From Panicum virgatum (taxonomy: Eukaryota; Streptophyta; Magnoliopsida; Poales; Poaceae), in NCBI RefSeq assembly GCF_016808335.1, contig NC_053146.1, forward strand, positions 8,687,015-8,751,014: DNA of 64,000 nucleotides, in the 5' to 3' direction. The stretch's first letter is position 1, and each line of letters opens with the position of its first letter. Positions 33,515-44,528 of the stretch are shown here, in pieces. Position numbers and translations under genes: made by a program. The notes beneath the pieces are model-generated. The model searched no databases. It had not been told where the DNA came from and saw only the letters and a list, made by a program, of their open reading frames with translations.

Positions 33515-34003
33515 CAGGGGGAGTCTCAGTTTCAGGGGGAGTTTTAGGTCTGTTTAGCCTTGATGTGTGCATGTGCCAACAAGGGGGAGAAGTTTAGTTA
33601 TCGAACAATGGGAAAATTGTTTGATTTTTGAGAGAACCAAAAACTTGTTGTGCACAGGGCTTTGAGAGTGCATACATGTGGTGAGAGTTGCACGTCTGAG
33701 GGGGAAATGCATTTCAGGGAGAGTTTCTGCTTTGTTTGGCTCCTGGTTTCCTCGTCACTTCTGCATGATTGTGTCGAGCCCTGCCTCTGTCCTTGAGGAG
33801 TCATGCTTGTGTTTGATCGATTGCGTCGAGCCGTTGCCCTTGTCTTAGGGAATCGATTTTTTGCTTGGTCGAGTGACTTGTTCGTGATTCTTTCAAGCTT
33901 TTGTCACTTGTTCAAGTTCTTCATCCTCGTTGTTCTTGATTCACTTTTAGTTTGTTTTGGTTTGTTTGTGGTGTGTTGACAATGCACTCATCAAGGGGGA
34001 GAT
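33515..34003 (+). promoter_or_regulatory. Multiplied polypurine tracts of the Sirevirus
   Basis: CAGGGGGAG or CAAGGGGGAGA-type tracts recur near 33517, 33534, 33583, 33700 and 33993, the last directly before the 3' LTR. Repeated tracts upstream of the LTR are a documented Sirevirus feature; the proximal one primes plus-strand DNA synthesis. Confidence 0.75.
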
Positions 34004-35644
34004 TGAGGAATGTTGAAAACCTTCTCCTGGCTGTGATGAGTGAATTGTCAACCGTGCGGTGTGATTGTGTGCTTGGTCTTTGGTTGCAGGTACACGGGCG
34101 TCGAGTGTCGACGGAGAGCTGCCGTGGAGGTGCTGTGGCCGATGGACCATGTGGCCGTGAAGGGCAGCCGGGACCGGAGCTCGGGCCGGGCGTCAGTTGT
34201 GGCGTCCACTCCTGGATCGAGGGCGCAAGTGATGACGGAAGGCGGGTTTCCTGGTTTGCGCCACAAAACCAAGCTGGCGGACGGCGGTTGAAGACACCAA
34301 GTTGTGGAGGCACGGGCGTCGGTCTCGGGACTGGCAGAGGAACGGGCGTCGACGGCGTCTAGGGCCTCGCTACGGGCGAGATGGTGACGGGCGTTGGGCG
34401 GCGTCTAGGGCCGTCAGAAGGCCGAGGCGGGAACAGCGACCAGGGACACGGCGTGGAGGCGGGAATCTTCCCGCGCGTGGAGTTTTGGCGGTTTTCTCAA
34501 AACCGGCCACCTACCCGGGTTTCGCGGACCCTGCAAAACCGCGGACCGGATCTTCATCCACACGGTGGCATCGCGGAGAAAACTTCGACTCGAAGAAAGA
34601 AACTCGGCCGTCGGATGAGTATATGTATCTTTTCCGGTTTTGCCCCTACAGGCCTTCTAGTTTTTGAGTTCTAGATAAAACCCCGTTCTTGCTCGGGAAT
34701 TCCTCGATTCCTCCCAAACCATGGAGTAACTCGTCGATTCCTTTCATGGATATGTTCAAAAGGTCTTTGTGATCATGCCTGCATGTTTTGAGCCCATTTC
34801 GACTTGGTTTGATACTCCAATCGTCAAGTTTTCCAAAGGTCGCAGGCCGTTAAACTCCAGTTCTGCTCGGGCTGGGTTTTTCATCATCATCGGTTGAACC
34901 GACGCTTGAGATCAAGATCGTCGGATCAACCGGTGAGTACAAGTTTTGGCTGTTAGGGTTTTTGACGAATTGAACCGATGCTCCTTTGTTGCACCGGCGC
35001 AACAGCGTCGGATCATCCGGTGTATTCGTTTTCGTGACAACATCTTTGGGTATTCATCCGTTGCACCGACGAGTTCATTTTGTCCCTCATCGGTTTAGTC
35101 GGTGAGTGGTTCTGGGTTTTGTCCTTGTCTGGGCATCGGTTTAACCGACGAGGTGTTCCCTGTGTACGTCGGTTTAACCGGTGTTCACTACGTTGTGTTT
35201 GCTACCTCTCTGGACAACTGCACCGGCGTTTTGAATTTGACTTCGTCGGTCCAACCGGTGTTCCGTTGGTCCGTTTTGGAGCCTCTCTGGACAACTGCAC
35301 CGGTGTTTCTTGTTGAACTCATCGGATCAACCGGTGATTGCTTTTTCGTGCTGCCGGCTCTGTCTCACCGGTTTAACCAACGCAGCCAAGTTCATATATG
35401 TCGGATCAACCGGTGAGGTATATTGTGCGTTTCCTAACGCTGTTTCTGCGAGTTTGCTTCCGTGTTTTGTCGTGTTTGTTCCTAGGGTTGTTCTGTGTTA
35501 GTGTAGCTCCTCTATAGCTACTTTACACTTCACCTAGGACTCTAGGGTTGGGTGCGCACATGGGATCATAGGCCGAGCTTCCTATTGCAAGAATTTTTAT
35601 CGGCTCCCATTCACCCCCCCTCTGGTCGCCTTTTCGGTCCCACA
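34004..35644 (+). repeat. 3' LTR of the Sirevirus
   Basis: It starts TGAGGAATGTTGAAAACC and ends TTTTCGGTCCCACA, 1641 bp. Between 34880 and 35420 it holds a series of CGGTTTAACCGGTG, CGGATCAACCGGTG and CCGACG words. Compared with the solo LTR at 48280-50226 it lacks about 430 bp, from about 34665, including the TATA box. Confidence 0.8.
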
Positions 35645-36369
35645 ATACAGGAATAAAGGACCACTAGTACTGAACTTTGCTGAAAATATCTATAAGTATT
35701 GAACTTGAGCAAGAGAAAGGGAAGAGAACTTGCTTGGCGCCTCTGGCTGGGACATGGCGCCTACTGCTTGGGGTTCCATCTGAGCTGAAATTCAGGTGGG
35801 CCGCGCGCGTCAACAAGCCAGCACGACGGAGCTCCAATTTGGCCTGCTAGAATTTTTAGCTGCCGCTAAACAAAGGTCTAATTTAGTGGCTATGTCTGGC
35901 TAAGCGCAGCTATTAGCGGCAGCTAAATCATAGCGTTAAACTTGAACTATCCTAGCTGCTCATCTCCCTGGCCGCTATCTCCGGCTAGCCGGAGATTTAA
36001 AACCCTGAAAATGATTAGCTTATTAGATCATTTAAGCTCCACTTTGTAGATTAGAATTACTCAATGATGAGGCCTAGGACATTGAAATCATTTTTATTGA
36101 GCTTGTAGTACAATTAGATTTGGAATTGGCGATATACTCTAGATCAAGCAATTTAAGCATTTTTTAGGCTACTGTGCTATTGTAGTTATCGCCATTTGCA
36201 CTAGTTTAAGTGTTTTTAGTACGGCCCTAGGCGTGAATTTCTTCTAGCTCCGCGGCTGCTGGCCGCTGGTGAGTGGGAACTGTAGCAAAGAGAATGAAGC
36301 ACCCAGCGGCAACGAAAAAAAAGGGGGGGAAAATGGTTATCGGAGATCCACCATACACGGCAGAACTTC
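35645..36369. other. No gene; hAT-like fragment
   Basis: About 35855-35998 has TAGCTGCCGCTAA words and ends TTTAAAACCCTG, like a hAT right terminus, but no left partner is visible. The rest is unrecognised. Confidence 0.4.
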
Positions 36370-37075
36370 CGCGCGACCCATTTATACATTTTTGCACCCG
36401 ATGTCTTGCTTGGTAAGAGTGGATATCTTACTGCAGTTTTCCCGAAACAATTTCATGTTTTGATGTTTCAGTGCCAGAAATCAGTTCAAATTACTGCCGA
36501 TGTCTATTAGATATGTGTGAAAACTGCTGCTTTGGTGCGCAATTTTGTAAACTCGCAGCTGAAATCCGCGCGAATAGATAAAGATTGATGATCCATACAC
36601 ACAGGAATGAAATTACAGATAGCTCATACCGTACCGTTGTCAGATGCTTATATGGATGAACTTTGAGTCCTCCAAGCTATGCCTCCCGAACCCTTCCTCC
36701 GAATAGAATTTCAAACTCGACGAGCCCACCGAAACGTCTTTTGGATCAGAACTTGGAAGGCGCATAAGGTCGCTGGAAAGTCCAGGTCTCTAATTTTCCA
36801 CTGGATCTGCAATCGGCAACTGATGCAGTCATGAAGCAAATACTCACAACCGTAGCTACCTATGCTCGTGTGTGTATACGCAGAAGCTAGAGTACCTTGA
36901 TTCAGGAGCTGCTCGTACTGCAGGTTACTCTATAGGAGGAGGAAGAAGAGATACCCATTACCAGTTCTTCTGATTTGCAGATAAACTAATAAGCCAATGA
37001 TTAACTCTGCATTTCCATTGACTTGCATTGGCTCACACCTCTGGATCACGAGGTCTACTCTACCAACTCTGCATT
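36370..37075 (-). repeat. Left arm of a ~700-bp inverted repeat
   Basis: Its reverse complement aligns over its length, with indels and substitutions, to 40925-41625. The shared landmarks are GCACCCGA(T/C)GTC, TGCTTGGTAAG, GGTTACTCTATAGGAGG and AACTCTGCATTTCCATTGAC. Together the arms span 5.25 kb. Confidence 0.7.
36635..36806 (-). pseudogene. Exon-like segment, frameshifted copy
   Basis: It corresponds to the segment at 41188-41358 but is 172 bp instead of 171, so one extra base breaks the frame. GLVEFEILFGGRVREA is readable in one frame and DFPATLCAFQV in another. The splice-like borders (TTGCAG before, GTACGG after) are kept. Confidence 0.5.
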
Positions 37076-37349
37076 TTTTTGCACCGACTTAACTCACACC
37101 TCCGCATCAAAGACTCAAATATAGTCAATCAAGAAGGTGCAAAGACCCTTGCAGAGTTCCCAAACAGCATAGAGCTTGGGAAGCTCAGACTCGGTCAAGA
37201 TCCGAACAACGGCGGAGCACTCAACTACATGTTTAATAAGTAGTTGTCTTTTTCTATTTGGATTTTTGCGAACAGGCGTTTACATGAGATTAGTTGAGTA
37301 GGCTTGCCTTAGTTGTCTGCTATAAGATAGCTAGTTGTGGGGCTTTTGA
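37076..37349. other. No gene recognised
   Basis: DNA between the left inverted-repeat arm and the mitochondrial insert. Confidence 0.4.
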
Positions 37350-37840
37350 AAAAAAAAGGCTGAAGGCTTCGCTATCGCTCATGGCTTGTATTGTAGTCGT
37401 AGTCTTTAGTCGGCCCTCCATACCTCTTTAGTCTCTCTAATCCTGAGGCATTTTTCCTTCATTCATTTTGCGGTAGCTTACGCTTCAGAAAAAGGCCTCC
37501 TTTCCGGCCCGGAAGATCGCTTCGCTTCTGGTGACTAGCTTCTACCCACAATGGCTGAATCTAAGAATCAATCAATGAATGATTTGTATCCCCCATGGGT
37601 TCAAGGACCTGTTTGGGTGGGGGGAGGGGTCGAGATTCTAGGACGGAACCGTATGAGGCGAGAGTCTCACGTACAGTTTTCCTTTGAGAAGGGTGTGATA
37701 CCACCACCTATCAGGCCTGACGAACGGTCCATGGAGCTGCATCCCTACTCACCCGGTCTATGCGCATCGCTCTTTCCAGGAGGTTGGCCGCCTATCCTAG
37801 ATCTTCCCATTTTCAAGAAGATCCCTTGTTCGATCTGGGG
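37350..37840 (+). pseudogene. nad1: Nuclear copy of mitochondrial nad1 (intron end plus last exon start)
   Basis: At 37646-37679 is a 34-nt group II intron domain V (ACCGTATGAGGCGAGAGTCT...). It is followed by domain VI-like sequence and then, from about 37755, an exon reading [20 protein letters not shown] and then KKIPCSIW. This matches the last exon of plant mitochondrial NADH dehydrogenase subunit 1 ([25 protein letters not shown]). Two prolines stand where the mature protein has leucine, as expected of unedited DNA. The match ends near 37840. The left part (GGCTGAAGGCTTCGCTATCG) is also mitochondrial in style. It is a NUMT, not a gene. Confidence 0.85.
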
Positions 37841-38160
37841 TCTGTACCAAAATTTATTACTCCCTCTGACCCAGTATATAATGTCAGTCTCAGTGGAACT
37901 TTCATGTGTCAAATGGATTTCATGGTGATAAAACTCTCCTCACATCCCATGAAACTTCATCATTCTCTCTTCTTGTCATATCAGCAAAATTAATAATATT
38001 TAATGCTATAAAATTCTCAATGAAACTCCCATTAAGACTGGCCTAATAAGTAATCACATCTGGTTCAAAGAGTAAGGAATACATTTAATTCTCTATCAAC
38101 ACTAGTATTACAGCATCAATGTACTAGTATTAGGGCACCCGCAAAGGTTATAGAGAGCTA
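37841..38160. other. MITE-like DNA
   Basis: CTCCCTCTGACCCAGT at 37860 resembles a Stowaway left end, and CATGAAACTTCATCATTCTC and later words resemble another grass MITE. I cannot define complete elements. Confidence 0.35.
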
Positions 38161-38490
38161 GGGTCCTGTTTGGTTTGTGCTACGCTAGTCATTAGCACAA
38201 CTTTGACCGTTAATTAAAGGTGTTAAATATAGTCAGTTTATAAAACTAACTCCACAACTCCTGCACTATTTCAGGAGATGAATCTAATGAGGCCTTTGAC
38301 CGCATAATTAGATGATGGTACTGTAGCATTACTGTAGCTAATCATAGATTAATTATCATTATTAGATTCGTCGGGTAAAGTTACACCCATCCGGGAAGAG
38401 GTTTTGCAAATAAACTTCATTTAGTACTTCATGCATGCCAGATTCTCTTGTAGCGCTAGGAGTTGTAGCTCAAAACAAACGGGTTGTCCA
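38161..38490. mobile_element. MITE with imperfect TTTGGTTT/AAACAAAC ends
   Basis: CCTGTTTGGTTTGTGCT at about 38165 pairs imperfectly with the reverse complement of AGCTCAAAACAAACGGG at about 38484. The interior (AGATGAATCTAATGAGGCCT, GTAGCTAATCATAGATTAAT) is that of a very common grass MITE. I see no certain TSD. Confidence 0.6.
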
Positions 38491-40050
38491 CGTCAGCTGT
38501 AGAGAGCTTTATAGAAGCCTCACCCATTGGACTGTCTATAGCACGGTTTTTAAAATGTCGTTGGTCCCATGCGTTAAAGTTTTTTAATGGTACGCTTCTC
38601 TGAGTTCTGGTTCTTATCCGTCCCCCATCATCTTCCCTAGCCGGAAGTCATACCCGCCGCCACCTCATCCCAGCAGCCACGCGCTCCTCGGCGTCCGTAC
38701 TTCAGCGGAGCGGCGGCTGCGAGCTCGGCGCACACTGGTCTGCATCGACGGCATGGCATGGCGCTGGTGCCTTGGAGAGCGAGCTCGAGCTGCCGCTTGA
38801 GGAAGGCATTGTTGCTGCTTCCTTCCCTATGAGAACTCTTCTTTTCTTGCATGAACGGAGCACAACAGAGCAGCTCCCTGCTTCTTGATGCTACCAGAAA
38901 TAGCAGTGAAATTGAAGCTCTTCTTTCTGTTGGTTTTGATTTCTTGTTGTTTCTAAGGAACACCACTGAAGATCTTTGCTAGCAGCAGAATTGATTCATA
39001 TAATGCTAAAGCTTCCGAAAGCTACAAATGCTGGTGGTATTAAAACAAACTAGACAGCCACGACGAACTTTGCCCCATGCCGGCTGCCTGCCTGCGTGGT
39101 CCTGCTCCGCCTTGCTCCGCGTCAGCGGCCCGGTGTCCGCGCCATGCGCCGCCTCGCACTGCGCCTTCACCAAGCTCCGGCCGCGGAGAGCGGCTAGAGC
39201 GTCACGCCCGACTACTGCCGGAGTCCCCGGGGCACCGGCTAAGCTAGCCATCAATCCGTGCCGTAGGAGCTCGCCTGAGCTGAGCTCGCTCGCGCTGGAT
39301 TCTGTGAGGCCGAGCTCCGCCTCGCCCGCGCTCTTCCCTGCTCGACACGGGAGACCACGTGGGTCGGGCCTGCTGCCGTTGAACCGCATGCCAGCGAGCC
39401 TCGCTTGTGTAGGAAATAAACTTAATTTAGAATTTAACTTACACAATATCTACATCTACTCAAGTAAGCACAACCCTTAAAATACATAAGAGATTTAGAT
39501 CTAAACCGGCGAGAAGGGGCATCGCGGACGTAGTAGATCCTCAATCATCTTGGTTGGGAAAATATGCGTTGTAGTCGTACTCGCCGGAATTGGAGTAGTT
39601 GTACTCGCCGGAGTCGAAGAAAAACTCGGCAGGTACCGGCGTTCTTCTGGCCTCCACCGGCACTGTCCTGGGACGGCGGCGGCGGAGAGGCGGCGACCTT
39701 CAGGTAACTCCAGCGCCGCCGTAAATCGGGTGGCTGTAGGGGGGGCGCTAGGGTTACTTTTGCAAAGTTTTCACTGTGCTGCAAAAGGTGCCGGGTCCTC
39801 TTTTAATGTGGCGCTAGGTAACCTGGGGTCACAATCAATGGGCTGATTGGACCCCGATCAAGGCGCAAACAGGCTTTTTCTCGAAGGTCTTGTCCTTCCT
39901 TTTTCCCGTTTTCTTAATGTTGTATTTTTGGCATTTTTGACCACCAAAAATTCCAACAGCTTCCTTTATCGACCTTTTTTCTCTCTCCTCTCTATCCGAC
40001 GTGGATATACTACCGCAAGCTTTTATCGATCCGTTAGTCATGCAGACTTA
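38491..40050. other. No gene recognised
   Basis: Alternating GC-rich and AT-rich DNA. The overlapping frames on both strands at 39006-39480 have no domain. An (ATC/GGA)-type CGCCGGA word repeats near 39585-39620. Confidence 0.4.
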
Positions 40051-40540
40051 GAGCAAGTATTATAGCAAGCTGGCTGAATCCTACGTGGAGTAGAGAAGGT
40101 AGAAGAGAGAGAATAAAGTGGGCGCTAGGCTTGCCGCCGGCTGAGGCAGGCAATTCAATCTCTGCTATGGGACTGGACGAATCAAAACTCTCGCACGCAG
40201 CCTGCAGCCGGCGCAGATGCCGGCGCATGCATGCGCACCCAGCCGGCCGGCGGGCTGGCTTACCTGTTCTTAGTAAGAGCAAGTATACGGGTGCCAGATC
40301 GGCGGGCGAAATGCCCAGGCACGTCAGACTTTGCTGACGTGGGAGAAAGAGAAATGAGAAGAGAGAGGGAAGCCGGCGACTCACACAACGCCGATTGAGA
40401 GCGGGCACAAGCCGTTCCCTTGATTCTCATTCGTCCACGCTGCACTGCGTGAATACAGAAGGCATTAAAGAGCTGGGGTCCACAGGTACTGCTCGAGTGA
40501 CATGGCTCTCTATACGTCTGCCGGCTTATTAGCCATGCTC
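40051..40540. mobile_element. GAGCA-type MITE(s)
   Basis: It opens GAGCAAGTATTATAGCAAGC after TTA and closes GCCATGCTC before TAA, like Tourist/Harbinger MITEs. An internal start (GAGCAAGTATACGGG at 40268) suggests two related copies. The left part is homologous, in reverse, to 63180-63306. Confidence 0.45.
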
Positions 40541-40924
40541 TAAAGAGTGGTTGCCCATGCCCACGCATTCAAACAGCGACATGTGGAGCAACCAAACGAG
40601 CAGTCTGAATAAGTCAGAAAAGGGAATCTGTCTGTAACAAAGGTGGACGCTCCTCCCCACCACATGCTTTCGCGCACAGTCAGTCCAAACGGTACAGACA
40701 CTAAAAAACGAAACATGTGCGCACGGAGATTGGTCTCTATATTAGGACGGAGGGGGTATCTCTAACAAGTAGACTCCGTAAAGCAGAGTAAAATACCTTG
40801 CGTTCAGCTGCATCTGAGGACGCTGGCACGTTGATCCAATAACTAAGAAGATGACCTTAAAATTTTGGTTGACCATGTGATGCCGAGGTGTGAGTCAAGT
40901 CAGTGGAAATAATGCAGAGTTGGT
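40541..40924. other. No gene; Stowaway end fragment
   Basis: GGACGGAGGGGGTA near 40745 is a lone Stowaway-type terminus. Confidence 0.4.
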
Positions 40925-41625
40925 AGATCCCGTGGTGCAGAGGTGTGAGTCAATGCAAGTCAATGGAAAGGCAGAGTTAATCATTGGCTTAATATTGTAT
41001 CTGCAAATGAGAAGAACTGGTAATGGGTAGGTATCATCTTCCTCCTATAGAGTAACCTGTAGTACGTTTGCCCCAATATATTGGACACACGAGCAGCTCC
41101 TGAATCAAGGTACGCTACTAGCTTTAATTTCCACATCTAGCTACGGTTGAGTATTTGCTTCATGATTGCATCAGTTGCCGATTGCAGATCCTGTCAGAGA
41201 TTGGATACCAGGAGTTTCCACTGATCTTATGCGCCTTCCAAGTTCAGACCCACAACGTTTCGGGCGAGCTCATTGATTTGGAAATTCTATTCAGGGGAAG
41301 GGCTCGGGAGACGAAGCTTGGAGGCCTCAAAGTTGATCCGTCTGAGCATCTGACAACGGTATGCGCTTTCTGTAATTTCAATCTTGTGTCTATGGTTCAT
41401 GTTTATCTATCCGCGTGATTTCAGTTACACGATTTTACAAACTAGCTCACTAATCCAGCAGTTTTTCACTAACATCTCTAACACACATGGGCAGTAATTT
41501 TAACTGATTTCCGGCAGTGAAACCTCAAAGTATGAAACTATTTCGGGAATACTGTAGTGAGATATTCACTCTTACGGTCTTACCAAGCAGGACGTCGGGT
41601 GCAAAAACATATGAGGTCCTAAAAG
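40925..41625 (+). repeat. Right arm of the ~700-bp inverted repeat
   Basis: Reverse-complement partner of 36370-37075. It holds the better preserved exon-like segment at 41188-41358. Confidence 0.7.
41188..41358 (+). pseudogene. Exon-like segment, open for 57 codons, family unknown
   Basis: It is bounded by CCGATTGCAG and GTATGC, good acceptor and donor sites, and is exactly 57 codons in phase 0. It reads ILSEIGYQEFPLILCAFQVQ, later LEILFRGRARETKLGGLKV. A donor-like AATCAAGGTACGC lies 76 bp upstream. I do not recognise the protein. The open frame here and the frameshifted copy in the other arm suggest a duplicated gene fragment. Confidence 0.45.
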
Positions 41626-41777
41626 TAACACCTTTTTGCCTTACTAGCGTAGATGCAGGTGCTGCCGCATGGTGTCTTTTTTTCCCCAAAAATTTAGTGA
41701 AGAAAAATTGGATTCATAGATCAAAATATTTGGAACTCTTAATACTAATACAATGGGATGAAAACACAGTCAACTCT

Positions 41778-42341
41778 CACTACTGGAAAAAGTGTCTTTG
41801 GCACCGGTCACGGATAGCCTTTGGTACTGGTTCTTACAACCGGTACTAGACATCCGGGACCAATGGCTCTAGCCATTAATACCAGGTGAATGACCCCGTA
41901 TCTTTGGGTACCTTTGCACTGCGTCAAAAGAAAATTGAGGCACATTGCAGTGGCTAGGATTCAAACACGTGGCCTCTTGTCTCACGTGTATCTCCTTTAC
42001 CACCTCATCTACAACGTAGTTGTGACTGAGGGAAAGATATTTTCCTTTTGAAGTAACATGTGAAGCACTTTTAGTACCGGGTGGTAGACACCACCCGGTA
42101 CCAAATGCTAGACATAGGTACCGGATGATGTTTTCACCCGGTACTAATGTGAAATGATCCATTAGTACCGGGTGGTAACACCACCTGGTACCAATGTCTA
42201 GCCTTTGGTACCGGGTGGTCTTACCACCCGGTACTAAAGGATCCCCTGGATCGTTTCATGCACCTTAAAAGAAGCTTTGGTACCGGGTCATTTTGGTTTT
42301 GGTACCTTTGAGGTGGACCGATGGCCTCTTTTCTAGTAGTG
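41778..42341. mobile_element. Non-autonomous CACTA element, 564 bp, TSD TCT
   Basis: Ends CACTACTGGAAAAAG and TTTTCTAGTAGTG are imperfect inverted repeats, flanked by TCT at 41775-41777 and 42342-42344. Subterminal GGTACCGGGTGGT/ACCACCCGGTACTAA repeats occur in both orientations. It belongs to the same broad group as 868-1436 and likewise carries a tRNA-like module. Confidence 0.85.
41947..42020 (-). other. tRNA-like module inside the second CACTA
   Basis: On the minus strand it contains TACACGTGAGACAAGAGG and then GTGTTTGAATCCTAGCCAC. This lines up with TACACGTGAGGTTAGAGG and GGGTTCGAATCCTCATAACC in the copy at 1209-1281. Box B is degenerate (TTTGAATCC). Confidence 0.45.
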
Positions 42342-42719
42342 TCTTGAACTGAAGAGATGAGTTTTTTTTCTGCGATATCGTAGAATATGGTGACATTTGA
42401 GGGGAAATTGCAAAGGTAAATACACATTATTGTACTTCATTTAGTAATGCCCTTTAATTTGATTAGGAAGAAATTGAGGTATTAAACCACAACTATGGAT
42501 TCTCCCACCAACCGCTCATCTACACATCTTCTAGTAAGTAAAAGCACGGATACCTTTTATTTAACTAGTAACACCCTAGAGGCAGATCCGGCCAGTTCTC
42601 ACTTTGTTCCTCACCACTAGAGGTAGAGCAACATGCAACCGGTGATGAACCTATATCATGATACTAGAAGAACAGAGGGAGATGGATGGTTCACTGGAGA
42701 ATACATATATATTTTGTGT

Positions 42720-42741
42720 TAAGGATAGGATGCATCGAGAA
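42720..42741 (+). promoter_or_regulatory. miR2118-like site 1 of cluster
   Basis: 16 of 22 positions match; GCATCGAGAA would pair with the first ten bases of miR2118 members starting UUCUCGAUGC. The cut would fall between 42731 and 42732. Its copy-B partner is at 48173. Confidence 0.5.
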
Positions 42742-43010
42742 TAGAGAAGCTAGCAGCTTGAAGAAACATATGGCATCTCAGACTTAGAGATCTACCATCC
42801 CTTGGGTAACTAGCCATGTTTGCAGGAAATTATCAGTGCCATTGCTTCCACACACCTGCGTTTGCTTGCTGTGAATGTTGAATTGTATATTCCATAGCAT
42901 TTGATTTGGTACCCTTCTCTATAATTCTCAAATTGACGCATTAGTAGCAACTATTGGATCATCTTTTATAAAAATAATAGAGTGTAGATATTAAGGTTAT
43001 ACACGATGAC

Positions 43011-43032
43011 AATTGATGGGATGCATTGAGAA
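43011..43032 (+). promoter_or_regulatory. miR2118-like site 2 of cluster
   Basis: 14 of 22 match (GATGGGATGCATTGAGAA). Copy-B partner at 51210 is identical across the site. Confidence 0.45.
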
Positions 43033-43600
43033 AGAAGAAGCCAAACAGATGAAATATAAGTCAAATTAGAGACATGTAGGCTGTTGTTGGGCATGGTGGC
43101 GGGGCAATTTCCAATATTAACAAACCAAAAGGGAAAACAAGATGCAAATTCCTGTGTCAACAATAACCAAAAATGTATACCGTCATGTTTAGGTTTTGAT
43201 GAATTTTCAAAGTTTTGACTCCTCTTAGTGCAAAGAGATTTAATAATCAAAGCCAAGATAAGCAATCTCTATATAAATATTTCAATGAAAATCCACATAC
43301 ATGCAATGCAACCATTAGATAGCATTAAAAATGGAAGATTTGTCAACCTTTACATTTCAACTGCATCAATCAAGCACCATTATAAATAAAACTTTCTTAA
43401 AATTTGGAAATGAAATTAATACGAATTCGAAATAATTTTATATCTTTAGTGGGACATATGATCAGCCAATCTATCACCCATCAGGCATATAGCGAAGTGT
43501 ACTTGCTCTTGCCATGCTGGAGCAACCATTTTCTAGTCTCTTCCCTTAGTGTCGTAATGTTGTATCAACATTCATGGAGTTAACAGAGAGTGTTGAGATA

Positions 43601-43622
43601 TTGGAAATGGAAGCATCAGGAA
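43601..43622 (+). promoter_or_regulatory. miR2118-like site 3 of cluster (best match)
   Basis: 18 of 22 match, and GCATCAGGAA is a perfect complement to UUCCUGAUGC, the first ten bases of a common miR2118 form. Predicted cut between 43612 and 43613. Confidence 0.55.
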
Positions 43623-43844
43623 AGAAAAAGAAAGGATATTAATTAATTTATCTGAACATTAGTAGGCGTCTATATAAGTGTTGGCTCATTCTCTACCTGG
43701 CATCCATGCATGTTCCCTTCCATTTATTCGGACCCGAGAATGTTTATCCTATGTTCTAGTTCAATCCTGCAGGTCATTTTGCCCGATGTGCCTCATGTTC
43801 ATGTTTGGGTGCGAGATTGAGACAAATCAAGAACTGAGAACACC

Positions 43845-44170
43845 ATAATCAGCTTCTAGTTGCAACTTCTAGGAAGCAATCTTCTCAAGGAGATTTGGCT
43901 GTCCTACCAATCGCTTGTCTAGAAAGGGTACCCAATCTTTCAAATACTTGTGCTTCAATGGCTCAACAATCTGACACACTTCAATATACGATCTTCCATC
44001 TGACAGTACTGTCGGGAGTCTGGAATCCCAAATGTCAAATTAGACAAGGCGTGCCGCATAAACTGTGTTGACGTGCTGAAGGAAGTTGTTGACATCTTCC
44101 AAAGGTTAGAGGGAATGGGTAGCAATGATGTCGAGGTATAGGAACGAGATGTCTACATGAGTAGCAAATG
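43845..44170 (-). pseudogene. Unidentified decayed coding-like stretch
   Basis: On the minus strand a run reads SDGRSYIEVCQIVEPLKHKY then LKDWVPFLDKRL, with a stop soon after. Upstream, in other frames, are VDISFLYLDIIATH and HVNTVYAARL. It looks like a protein relic with two or more frameshifts; I cannot name the family. Confidence 0.3.
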
Positions 44171-44286
44171 AGCAGTATGTTTATCGCTGAAAAGGATATG
44201 CACTATATTATCATAGTTAGTTATCTGCTGTTGATACTGTAATAAGTAACATATGAATGTTTTCTACCATTCCCTCAAAAAACATA

Positions 44287-44528
44287 CTCGCTCAGTCCCA
44301 TAAAGAGTGCAATTCTAGTTTTTTTTCAAACAGATTAATGGTGGACTGGTGGCGTGAAAAGACACTCATGCTCTGATTTGTTGGCCATATGCAGTTAGTT
44401 TTGGTACACAAATCAAATTAGACCACATAATTAGGTAGGTAGTTGTGATCCAATTTCTAGGATTGCACTATTTTTGGGACCTTTTTCAAACCAGGATTGC
44501 ACTTTTCATAGGAACAGGATAGAGGGAG
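44287..44528. mobile_element. Stowaway-type MITE, about 242 bp
   Basis: The left end, CTCGCTCAGTCCCATAAAGA, and the right end, GGAACAGGATAGAGGGAG, are inverted repeats. The paired subterminal words GTGCAATTCTAG and AGGATTGCAC are inverted too. The TSD is TA on the left and TG on the right. Confidence 0.7.

Larger units (their letters stand above)
25818..35644 (+). mobile_element. Sirevirus (Copia) retrotransposon (element 2), degenerate
   Basis: Order: truncated 5' LTR, iMet-type primer-binding site, long gag with coiled coil and two zinc knuckles, pol (protease, integrase, RT, RNase H), long 3' non-coding region with repeated polypurine tracts, full 3' LTR. The repeated tracts, CCGGTG palindromes in the LTR and extended gag are Sirevirus traits. 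The element carries at least five in-frame stops, frameshifts and a mutated RT active site. It is shortened on the left, so no TSD can be checked. Confidence 0.85.

Noticed and set aside
37551..37928. 125-codon frame starting with ATG
   Set aside because: It runs through mitochondrial group II intron sequence into a nad1 exon; the ATG is inside the intron and the frame is accidental.
43591..43615. TGAGATATTGGA matches the start of a miR2275 target (24-nt phasiRNA trigger)
   Set aside because: Only the first 12 bases agree; the part that would pair with the miRNA seed does not.
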